Positions 7,764-15,400 of a stretch of 30,471 bases of DNA are shown here, piece by piece; the stretch's first letter is position 1; every line of letters begins with the position of its first letter. The stretch lies in the IMG/VR virus record IMGVR_UViG_3300032177_000052, positions 1-30,471 of that record. One strand, written 5' to 3'. A program made the position numbers and the translations under genes. A model generated the notes under the pieces. The model did not search any database, was not told where the DNA came from, and saw nothing but the letters and a program-made list of their open reading frames with translations. The DNA comes from a virus.

Positions 7764-8236
7764 GGGTCCTCTTCACCCGCTCCGGGAACATCGCCAGCCG
7801 CATGATCCGGTGGGTCACGAAGGAGCCCGTCTCCCACTGCGCCCTCCAGGTCGGCGGGTACGTCGTGCACTCGAACTTCCTCGGCGTCCACGCCCAGACC
7901 GTCGACTCGTTCGAAGGGGCCTGCACGGTGTACGCCTCCATCACCTACCCCGACAACTACCCGCGCATCTTCGACCAGCTATGCGCCCACGGCGGCGCCT
8001 GGTACGACTTCGGAGCCATGCTCTACATCGCAGCTCGAGCGATCTGCCCGTGGCTGCCCAAGAAGAACCTGTGGCGGTGCTCCGGGATGTTCCTGTGCAC
8101 GGAGTGGGTCACCGACTTCCTGGGCGAGACAGACTCAATGATTACGCCATGGCAGCTCTTCCTGAAGCTCGGAGGGGTGCCACCTGGCGCCGTCCAAGCT
8201 GGCGCGACGACCTGGAGTTCTGGTACAAAGGTATAG
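7760..8236 (+). CDS. Permuted NlpC/P60 (papain-like) cysteine hydrolase, putative
   Basis: A 158-residue protein. Residues ~1-45 read RVLFTRSGNIASRMIRWVTK then PVSHCALQVGGYVVHS. Residues ~75-125 contain GAWYDFGAMLYIAARA and GMFLCTEWVTDFLG. The order His (in SHCAL) first and Cys (in FLCTEW) later is the one seen in circularly permuted NlpC/P60 proteins of the YiiX/YaeF type, where an SHv-i motif precedes an f-Cse-v motif. Such enzymes cleave amide, ester or peptide bonds. No signal peptide is present. It overlaps the preceding gene by 4 bases. In phages such genes occur among structural genes, but the substrate here is unknown. The fold call is motif-based and needs a profile comparison. Confidence 0.6.
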   Translation: MRVLFTRSGNIASRMIRWVTKEPVSHCALQVGGYVVHSNFLGVHAQTVDSFEGACTVYASITYPDNYPRIFDQLCAHGGAWYDFGAMLYIAARAICPWLPKKNLWRCSGMFLCTEWVTDFLGETDSMITPWQLFLKLGGVPPGAVQAGATTWSSGTKV

Positions 8237-8266
8237 ACACCACGTCTACACCATCATGGAGCCAGA

Positions 8267-8554
8267 ATGAAGATCACCTTGAAGCGCAAGGCCGACGTCT
8301 CCGACCAGGACCCGCTGATCGTCCAGTACCTGGAAGGCGGCGAGGACAACCAGGTCAAGAAGTCCATCACGGTCAAGGTCGGCGAGACGTTGGACGTTGA
8401 CGATGACCTGGCCATCGAGATCATGCAACGCTACAAAGGGCTGTTCTCCATGGGCGACACGGACGCCGCGCGGGTCAGCCCCAAGACGGCGGCCTTTGCC
8501 CATCGTGGCAAGCCACAGTACGCGGACAAGGCGGCACAGACCGGCGAAGGATAA
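8267..8554 (+). CDS. Small head-tail region protein, unknown
   Basis: A 95-residue protein; ATG with GGAG 6 bases upstream. It has a short beta-rich core: KKSITVKVGETLDVDDDLAI followed by EIMQRYKGLFSMG. This pattern (a 'V-VGE---VDD--A--I---Y-G-F' line) is common in short proteins encoded beside the head-tail connector in siphoviruses, usually of unknown role. The C-terminus is Lys/Ala/Gly-rich and probably disordered. It lies 3 bases before the connector gene, in one operon with it. Confidence 0.6.
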   Translation: MKITLKRKADVSDQDPLIVQYLEGGEDNQVKKSITVKVGETLDVDDDLAIEIMQRYKGLFSMGDTDAARVSPKTAAFAHRGKPQYADKAAQTGEG

Positions 8555-8557
8555 CCG

Positions 8558-9169
8558 ATGACCCTCAACGCGAACGCCCTCACGACCTTGGCCCAGGCCA
8601 AGCTGTACCTGAAGATCCCAGCCCTGGAGACCTCTCAGGACGCCATGGTCGAGCTGTTCATCAACTCCAGCTCGGCTCTGCTGGAGCGTGAGTGCGACCG
8701 CTTCCTGGTCAAGAGGACCGGGATAGTTGAGTACCAGGACGGGCGCCGGCAGAACATCCTCGTCCTCAAGCAGTACCCGGTCGTCGCCATCACCGAGGTT
8801 CGGCAGGACGCGCGGTCGGACTTCACCGACGCGAGCACCATCATCGACCCGGCCAGCTACAAGATCACGGACGACGACAACGCCGTCCTCTTCCAGCTCA
8901 ACACCTTCGTCACGGGTCATCGCTCGGTCAAGATCACCTACGATGCGGGGTACAATCCCGTACCGTCAGATCTTGAGCACGCGTGCCTGTGGCTGGTCTT
9001 CTGGTACGCCAAGATCAGGGACGCCGGAGACATCGGGCGCACGACGAAGAACAAGGACGGCGAGGCCATCAGCTACATGCAGGGCATGCCTCAGGACGTG
9101 AAGGACACGATCCTCCGGTACAAGCGCACGGAATGCCTCGTCGGGAACGACTCGATCTACAACGGGTGA
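8558..9169 (+). CDS. Head-tail connector (HK97 gp6-like)
   Basis: A 203-residue protein. The N-terminus (LTTLAQAKLYLKIPALETSQDAM... in part) has the 'L-T-A-K-YL-I-----D' opening and the following helical segment (VELFINSSSALLERECDRFL) found in gp6/gp15-like connectors that bind the portal ring. A middle beta part carries LVLKQYPVVAITEV and YKITDDDNAVLF. VKITYDAGYNPVPSDLEHA followed by a final helix is also typical of the family. The connector closes the packaged head and forms the docking site for the tail. The gene order before tail completion and terminator genes supports the call. Confidence 0.82.
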   Translation: MTLNANALTTLAQAKLYLKIPALETSQDAMVELFINSSSALLERECDRFLVKRTGIVEYQDGRRQNILVLKQYPVVAITEVRQDARSDFTDASTIIDPASYKITDDDNAVLFQLNTFVTGHRSVKITYDAGYNPVPSDLEHACLWLVFWYAKIRDAGDIGRTTKNKDGEAISYMQGMPQDVKDTILRYKRTECLVGNDSIYNG

Positions 9170-9173
9170 GTCG

Positions 9174-9659
9174 ATGACCGTCACGCACAACACCGGCCAG
9201 ATGATCCGTCGCATCCAGGCTCAGACGAAGGCGCTCGCGCCCGACTCGCCGCAGCTCAAGGAGGCGCTCCTCAGGATCGCCCTCTACGTCACGTCGGTCG
9301 CCAAGCTGAACGTCCGCGGTCAGAACCTCATCGACACCGGCCGCCTCATCAACTCCATCCGGTACGAGTTCTTCCGCGACGGGGTCACGGTCGGCGTGAA
9401 GATCGGCTCCTTCAACGTGCCCTACGCGGCCGTCCACGAGTTCGGCTTCAGGGGGACCGTCCAGGTGCCGGCGCACTCGCGGCGGATGACCCAGGCGTTC
9501 GGCCGCCCGGTGGACCCGCGCCAGGTCGCCGTCCAAGCCCACTCCATGCGGATGAACATCCGAGCCAGGCCGTACCTGCGGCCCGCGATAAAGACGACGC
9601 GCACCTTCGTCCTCGACACCCTCAGGGCGGCCCTACAGTTCGCCAAGGCAGGCAGGTAA
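9174..9659 (+). CDS. Tail completion / virion morphogenesis protein (Mu gpG or HK97 gp10 type)
   Basis: A 161-residue protein. It carries TGRLINSIRYEFFRDGVTVG followed by KIGSFNVPYAAVHEFGFRG and, later, RARPYLRPAI. The 'GRL--SI', 'G---PYA--HEFG' and 'RP-L-PA' motifs are hallmarks of phage virion morphogenesis/HK97 gp10-like proteins, which take part in joining tail and head. The length is usual. The ribosome site is GGTGAG just upstream, and the gene follows the connector stop by 4 bases. Confidence 0.8.
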   Translation: MTVTHNTGQMIRRIQAQTKALAPDSPQLKEALLRIALYVTSVAKLNVRGQNLIDTGRLINSIRYEFFRDGVTVGVKIGSFNVPYAAVHEFGFRGTVQVPAHSRRMTQAFGRPVDPRQVAVQAHSMRMNIRARPYLRPAIKTTRTFVLDTLRAALQFAKAGR

Positions 9660-9663
9660 AGAC

Positions 9664-10110
9664 ATGACCGCACCGCAAAGCATCAGGTCCAAGATCGCCG
9701 ACGCCCTCATGGCCAGGCTCGCACTCGTCACCGACCTGAAGTACCGGGCCTTCGACACGGTGCGCCTCCAGGCAAGTGACTTTGCGGACTACGAAATACC
9801 GGCCGTTCAGATCATCGACCTAGCGGAGCTGACCACCCACGAGCAACGGCGCGGAAAGAAGGAGTGGAACCTGGTCATCGAGGTCATCATCGGCCCCACC
9901 GAGGCTGAAGCCGTGACGCAGCAGAAGCTGTGGGACCTGATGCAACTCATCGAGGAGACGATCTGGGAAGTGCCCAACCTTGGACTGACCGACGTCATCC
10001 ACGCTAAACTCTTGACTACATCGACCGATCTACATTTGATGGCCCCGTTCTATCTTGGTAGGATTGAGCTGTCCGTACTTTATTATCAGCCGCTCGTAGG
10101 GACCTGTTAG
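9664..10110 (+). CDS. Tail terminator protein, putative
   Basis: A 148-residue alpha/beta protein: IRSKIADALMARLALVTDL, then PAVQIIDLAELTTHEQRRGK, then KEWNLVIEVII, and a final HLMAPFYLGRIELSVLYYQ. The pattern of an N-terminal helix, an early beta strand ending in a 'GRIELSV-Y' strand, and the position between tail completion and tail tube genes match siphoviral tail terminators (lambda gpU / HK97 gp37-like in role). These form the ring that stops tube growth. The 3' end of the gene (about 10005-10090) is visibly more AT-rich than its surroundings and holds a possible promoter. Confidence 0.68.
   Translation: MTAPQSIRSKIADALMARLALVTDLKYRAFDTVRLQASDFADYEIPAVQIIDLAELTTHEQRRGKKEWNLVIEVIIGPTEAEAVTQQKLWDLMQLIEETIWEVPNLGLTDVIHAKLLTTSTDLHLMAPFYLGRIELSVLYYQPLVGTC
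10012..10040 (+). promoter_or_regulatory. Possible sigma70-type promoter for the tail tube gene
   Basis: TTGACT at 10012-10017 (5 of 6 to the -35 consensus) and TTTGAT at 10035-10040 (4 of 6 to the -10 consensus) are 17 bases apart, in a local AT-rich patch at the end of the terminator gene. It would serve the tail tube gene at 10150, which ends in its own strong terminator. This is a motif match only. Confidence 0.35.
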
Positions 10111-10149
10111 GGCCGAGCGAGGAATTCTTCTTAGGAGGCTTCGCCACCC

Positions 10150-11385
10150 ATGACCAAGAACTACGCTGACATCTACAACTCGGCCAACGTCTCCATCGCC
10201 CTTGAGCAGCGCTTCTACGTGAAGCAAGAGCTGGTCAGGGGCGAGCTGATTCTGCCGACAGACGCCGACTTCTTCTTCACCCTGTCGGGCGGCGCCGTCG
10301 CCATGACCCAGCCGTTCGAGTCGTCGCCGCACCGCTCCGGCCGGCACCACACCAGCCCGATCAGGAAGAAGAAGGAGACCACCTGGACTCTCCCGACCTA
10401 CTTCAACATCGACACGACCCTCGGCGCGGCGGGCGTGGCCGAGATCGACCCGGCCCTTCGTGCCCTGTGGCTGTCCCTCACCGGCAAGGAGGACACGACC
10501 TCCGGCTTGAAGTATTCGCCCACGGTGCCGTCGACTTCGTTCTCGATCTACGAGTGCGGCGACAGGGTCGCCAAGCAGTCGGCGCTCGGCTTCGTGCAGC
10601 AGGCCACGATCAACCTGCCGGGCGACGGCGAGGCCAACTGCGAATGGTCTGGCAACGCCAAGGACGTGATCTACGTGGGCATCGGCAAGTCCACCACGTC
10701 GAACAACGGCGGCAACACCGTCACCCTCGTCTCGGGCGACGGCAGCCAGTTCCTGAAGTCCGCAGGCGGCAAGGTCATGGTCATCAAGTCGAACGGGACC
10801 TCCCGCTCGACCGACACGGCAGCCGGCACCGCCAGGACGATCGTCTCCGTGGTCGGCGACGTGGTCACCCTCGACGGCGCGTCCCTGGCCGACGCCGACG
10901 GCTCCGGCCTCGGCACACCGATCTACCTGGTCTACTACGAGCCGGCCGCGCCGACCGCGATCAACAACCCTCAGACGGGCCTCGTCGGCAGCATGAACGT
11001 CGCCTCCATCGGTTCGGTCTGCTCGCGCAGCATGACCCTCACGCTCGGCAACGAGCACGAGCTGGTCAACTACTGCTACGGCACGGACCACCTGGAGGAC
11101 TTCGTGCCCGGGTCGCGCTTCACCGCGGCGATCTCGCTGGAGACGAACCTCGACAAGAAGGTCTTCAAGCTGTTCAACCAGCTGCAGGACTTCGAAGCGC
11201 AGGCCATCACGGCGGTCCTCGGTGCGCCGTCCGGTCGCCGCCTCGAGGTTTACATCCCGAGGGGCATCTTCGAGACGCCGGCGATCCCGGTGCCCGAGAC
11301 CGGCTCCATCCCAATCACCTTCGCGGGCACGGCCTACCAGACGGCCTTCGACGCCGAGGACGAGATCTACGCCTGGTTCAAGTAA
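10150..11385 (+). CDS. Major tail tube protein
   Basis: A 411-residue protein; AGGAGG lies 11 bases before the ATG. The start (SANVSIALEQRFYVKQELVR, then TDADFFFTLSGGAVAMTQPFE) and the sequence SPIRKKKETTWTLPTYFNID are typical of siphoviral tube subunits. The C-terminal part (EDFVPGSRFTAAISLETN, and IPITFAGTAYQTA) also fits. Residues ~180-275 look like an inserted beta domain (GNTVTLVSGDGSQF...VVTLDGASL), as found in long tube proteins. The protein stacks in hexamers to make the tail tube. Its position between the terminator and chaperone genes is classic. It has its own possible promoter and a strong terminator, as expected of a high-copy product. Confidence 0.85.
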   Translation: MTKNYADIYNSANVSIALEQRFYVKQELVRGELILPTDADFFFTLSGGAVAMTQPFESSPHRSGRHHTSPIRKKKETTWTLPTYFNIDTTLGAAGVAEIDPALRALWLSLTGKEDTTSGLKYSPTVPSTSFSIYECGDRVAKQSALGFVQQATINLPGDGEANCEWSGNAKDVIYVGIGKSTTSNNGGNTVTLVSGDGSQFLKSAGGKVMVIKSNGTSRSTDTAAGTARTIVSVVGDVVTLDGASLADADGSGLGTPIYLVYYEPAAPTAINNPQTGLVGSMNVASIGSVCSRSMTLTLGNEHELVNYCYGTDHLEDFVPGSRFTAAISLETNLDKKVFKLFNQLQDFEAQAITAVLGAPSGRRLEVYIPRGIFETPAIPVPETGSIPITFAGTAYQTAFDAEDEIYAWFK

Positions 11386-11427
11386 TCGACCTGGCGCCGC
11401 CCTCGGGCCGGTGCCAGTCGGCGAGAG

Positions 11428-11458
11428 AAGGCCGGTCCTGCGAAGGGCTGGCCTTTTT
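11428..11458 (+). terminator. Strong Rho-independent terminator after the tail tube gene
   Basis: Bases 11428-11439 pair with 11444-11455 in a continuous 12-bp stem (two G:U pairs) closed by a GCGA tetraloop (11440-11443). A run of five T bases (11454-11458) follows. It lies 42 bases past the tube stop codon. This is the best-formed terminator in the window. The rest of the 11386-11517 gap shows only a GTAAAGAC word (11494-11501) and the ribosome site GGGAGGGA of the next gene. Confidence 0.85.
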
Positions 11459-11517
11459 GCTTACCTCGGTGCTACCTTGGGTAGTGACGAGCGGTAAAGA
11501 CGATTGGGAGGGACGGA

Positions 11518-12009
11518 ATGGCTTTCACGACCGACAACCTGTTGAGCGACGGAGACATCGAGGTCGTCCTCCGAGTCGACAGCGCACTGGAAATCTCCGA
11601 CAAGGGCGACGACGACGACGAGTACGACGAGTACCTAAAGAACGGACTCGACGAGGGCAAGCTCAAGTTCAAGGCCGGCGAGGAACCCACGCGGTTCATC
11701 ATGCGTCGGAACATCACCCTGAAGCACGCCACCCGCATCGAGAACGCCAAGATGAAGTACGGCGCCGACGGCGAGGTGTCGGTGCAACTCGGCTTCATCA
11801 TTGAGGAGGTCCGCGCTTCTCTGAAGGGCGTCAAGAACCCTGCGAGCGTGCCCAAGGACAAGGAGCTCGTCTTGAAGTTCACGGGCGACGGCCTGGTCGA
11901 CGACCGCCAGATGGCGGCCCTGATCTCGGCGGGCGTGGTCCAGAACCTCTTTGCAGCACGGCAGGCGGCGCTAAAGGCGACCACGGGTGGAGACCTAAAA
12001 AAAAGCTGA
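11518..12009 (+). CDS. Tail assembly chaperone, short form (lambda gpG analogue)
   Basis: A 163-residue acidic protein with a strong GGGAGGG ribosome site. It begins MAFTTDNLLSDGDIEVVLRV and has an acidic run DDDDEYDEYL. The second half is an all-helical-looking domain. The stop (12007-12009) comes directly after a run of eight A bases where a -1 slip is possible. Location between tube and tape measure genes, size and frameshift site fit the siphoviral tail chaperone, which binds the tape measure protein and recruits tube subunits. No family motif is obvious beyond that. Confidence 0.75.
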   Translation: MAFTTDNLLSDGDIEVVLRVDSALEISDKGDDDDEYDEYLKNGLDEGKLKFKAGEEPTRFIMRRNITLKHATRIENAKMKYGADGEVSVQLGFIIEEVRASLKGVKNPASVPKDKELVLKFTGDGLVDDRQMAALISAGVVQNLFAARQAALKATTGGDLKKS

Positions 12010-12491
12010 CGGCCCTCTTCGAGCTGGCTTATGCAGACACCGACCGTCTCTCCAAGGAGGGGCGGTCTTTCTCTTGCCCGACGTGCCCCAAGGCGACGCG
12101 GGACGCGCGGCGGTGCCTGGAGGACCGGTGGGACTTTACCGAGAAGGACGGAGTGGCCTTCCCCGTCTACATCACGCGAGGCGGGGAGCTCTATGGCTTC
12201 TGCCCATCAAAGGTGGCGCGAGACGACCAGTCGACGGTGCAGGTCTTCCGGCTCCTAATGATCGCAGCGGAGACAGGTGTTATGCTGAAAGCTGGCGGCC
12301 TCGAAGATCAACCAGACTGGTTTGTCGAACTGTTAGGCTGGCTTATCCCGAGGCTGGACATCGGCAAGTTCGTGTCGAAGGCCCAGATGATCTTGGGGAC
12401 GGGCGGCTCCGCAGCCGACAAGACGAAGGCCCTATTCGAGCAAGCCCAAGGGAGCGCCCGTGGCGGTAACGTCAGACCAGCTACTCGTTAA
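11518..12491 (+). CDS. Tail assembly chaperone, frameshifted long form (lambda gpGT analogue)
   Basis: If the ribosome slips back one base at 11997-12003, it leaves frame 1 after the Lys codon at 12001-12003. It then reads on from 12003 in the -1 frame without a stop to 12491. The joined product is 324 residues. The added 162 residues begin KLTALFELAYADTDRLSKEG and hold four Cys in SCPTCP, RRCLED and GFCPSK, then a helical end (WFVELLGWLIPRLDIGKFV). This segment has no good start of its own: the only in-frame starts are weak and come after the conserved-looking Cys motif. It overlaps the tape measure start by 32 bases, as the T part does in lambda-like phages. Confidence 0.8.
11997..12004 (+). 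other. Slippery site for programmed -1 frameshift
   Basis: A run of eight A bases contains the heptamer A-AAA-AAA at 11997-12003 in exact register with the upstream frame (X-XXY-YYZ form). The zero-frame stop TGA follows 3 bases later (12007). Both tandem Lys tRNAs could re-pair in the -1 frame. No convincing downstream stem or pseudoknot was found by eye. Confidence 0.8.
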
Positions 12492-15400
12492 CGTCGCCGT
12501 CAACACCGAGACGGCGGCGGTCAACCTTGAGAAGCTGGTCAAAGGCTTCGACGAGCTGAACGCCACACTGGCCAAGTCGAACAAGGCGGTCGAGAAGACC
12601 GCGCACGCCGTCACAGACTCCGGCGCCGAGATCCTGAAGATGGCTGGCATCGTCGAGCTGGCCAAGGAAGCCTGGCATGTGCTCCAGGAGGCGATCGAGC
12701 TCGTCAAGGAGCCCATTCAGGAATCGCTCAAGGCGTTCGAGGAATACCAAAACGAGATCGAAAAGCTGTCTCGTGCGGTGAAGCTGTCGGGCGGCGACGT
12801 GGAAAAGAGCGTCGAGCAGTTCAAGCAGCTCGCCGACGAGATGGAGGCCAACGCCAACGTCGCCGACGAAGCCACCTTGAAGATGGCGGCCTTCGGCAAG
12901 TCGATCAACCTGTCCGACGCCATGGTCACGAAGATGATCAAGACGGCTGCCGACCTGGCGGCAGTCACGGGCGACGACGTGAACAGCTCGTTCCAGCAGC
13001 TCACCGCCTCGTTGAAAGGTTCGGCGAAGTCGCTGGCCATCCTCGACCCTGCCCTGTCGAACCTGACCGCCGAGCAGTTCAAGGCCGGGAAGGGCATCGA
13101 CCAGTTGAGCGTGAAGTACGCGGGGTTCGCCGCCGAGGCCGCGAAGTCGTATGGCGGGACGCTGACGAAGGTCCACCTGCTCACGGGTCAGATCTTCAAG
13201 GAGATCGGCGAGGTCTTCTTCACGGCCTTCGACCTCAAGGGTCGGTCCATCATCGACAAGGAGATGGCCGAGCAGGTCCTGGCCTTCGTGATGAAGGTCA
13301 AGCCGATGCTGATGGACATGGCACAGTCCGTTCAGGACGCCATCCACACGGTGCGAAAAGCCTTCAAGGATGTCGATTGGGGGAGCATCGCGACCAGCGT
13401 AGGAATCCTGACCGCCTCCCTCATCGCCTTCAAGGTCGCCGCCCTTGGGCTGCAACTGTCGTCGGCCATCTCGGCGATCGGCGGCCTCACGTCGGCCATC
13501 CAGGCGATGGGCGGACTGAGCGGGATCATGGGTCAGATCTCCATGTTCTTCAAAGGGTCGGCCTTGCTCCAAGGGGCGAAGGCGCTGGCCCTGGCCTCGG
13601 CGCAGTACCTGGCGATCGCCTTGGCCATCGCCGCAGTCGGTGTCTCCATAGACATCGTGGTCCGCAACTTCAAGCACCTCGAAGACCTAGCCGTGGTCAT
13701 CGGCTTGTCCTTCAGGATTCTGTTCCAGTCCGTCCTGCGCGGGTTCTCGGGCATCGTCCTTGTGATTATGACCGGGCTGGAATCCGTCCTGGAGAGCGTG
13801 GCCGGAACGTTCCTCGACGTGGGTGGCGTGGCCGAGAAGGCGCTGGGCGGCATCAGGAAGGAGATGGTCAAGACCTCCGATGGCATGGACAAGATCAACA
13901 AGGATCTCCTCGCCGACGCCGACGCCGTGAAGGAGACGGGCAAGGGCATCGACCTTGGCCTCCTGGGCGAGGGCATGAAGTTCATCAAGAACATGACCGG
14001 TGGTGTCGCCGACAAGATGAAGGAGACGAAGGAGGGTGCGGACAAGACCGGGAAGTCGGTGAAGGAGATAGCCGAGGCGACGAAGGAGTGGAAGAAGGCC
14101 GTCGAGGAACTGTCCAAGTTCATGGAGGACATGCGGAAGAACGCGGCCATGGCTGGCGCCACGGAGCTGCAACAGATCCACGCCAAGGCCGACGCCGATC
14201 GTGTCGCCCTCGGGCTGCTCGTCCAGAAGATCGCCCTCAACGGCAAACTGACCGACGCCGTGAAGGAGCAGATCGCCGCGTCTGCCGAGCTGATAACCTT
14301 GGCCGAGCGGAACGCCACCGAGCAGAAGCGCCTGGACATACTCAAGGACATCACGTCGCAAGTTCAGTCGCTGGGCATGCAGTACGCCACCCTGTTCGTC
14401 TCCGAGCGGAAGCGCCTGGAGATGGAAACTCAGATGGCCCAGGACGCGATCGACCTGAAGATCAAGGAGCTGTCTCGGGACGCCGACACCAACAAGGAAG
14501 CCATCCTCGCCCTCGGCGCTCAGAAAGACATCATCCAGGCCATCGCCGACGAGAAGCGTAAGGCCGCGGACATAGACATGAACGACGTAAAGGAGTCGTT
14601 CCAGAAGATCAAGTCACCGTTCGACGTAGACGCCATGGCGGCGGCACTCGGCGACACCTTCGACTACGCGGCGAAAGAGTTCGACGCCGTGACCGAATCC
14701 TTCGAGAAGGGACTCAGCGGCGAGTTCGCGTCGATGAAGGACACCTTCACGTCGGTCGAAGGTTTCGCCCAGAGCTTCGGCGCACTGATGGCCACAGCCA
14801 TCGACGCCCTACAGGGCGGTCCAGTTGGTGCCATCGCCGACGTTGGCGACATGATCGCCAGCCTTCCCGACGAGCTGATGAAGGTGTTCTCGCACCTGGA
14901 CACGGTCGTGGACAAGTTCATGAGTGCGTTCCCGCAGGCGGTGCAGACCGTCCTCGCGGCGATCCCCAAGATCGTGACGAAGTTCGTGGACGCGCTGCCC
15001 AAGATCATCCAGTCGATCGTGGACGCGCTGCCCAAGCTCGCGGACGCCATGGCGGCGGCGATCCCCAAGATGATCAGGGCCTTGGTCAACGCCATGCCCA
15101 AGCTGATCGGCGCCATTATCGACGCCATCTCCAAACTCATCGACGCGCTGCCCGAGGTGTTCGACGCCATCTTCGACGGACTGCCCAAGATCATCGAGAC
15201 CATCTTTGCGAAGGTGCCACAGATTTTCATCTCCATCTTCAAGGCTATCCCCAAGATATTTGCCTCGCTCATGGACAACCTGCCAGACATCGTGCTCGCC
15301 TTCGTCCAAGGAATCATCCAGGCGATGGGCGACATAGTCGGCGGCTTCGTCGATGAGTTCATCATGGGCGGCGGCCTGGAGAAGATGGTCGGCGCCCTGC

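Noticed and set aside
8230-8250. Small imperfect hairpin (TAGAC/GTCTA) after the cysteine hydrolase gene
   Set aside because: Only 5 bp of clean stem, no T tract; not a convincing terminator.
12031-12258. Short frames at 12031 and 12074 after the chaperone stop
   Set aside because: They compete with the -1 frame that is open from the slip site to 12491 and carries the Cys motif; their translations are Arg/Gly-rich shadows.
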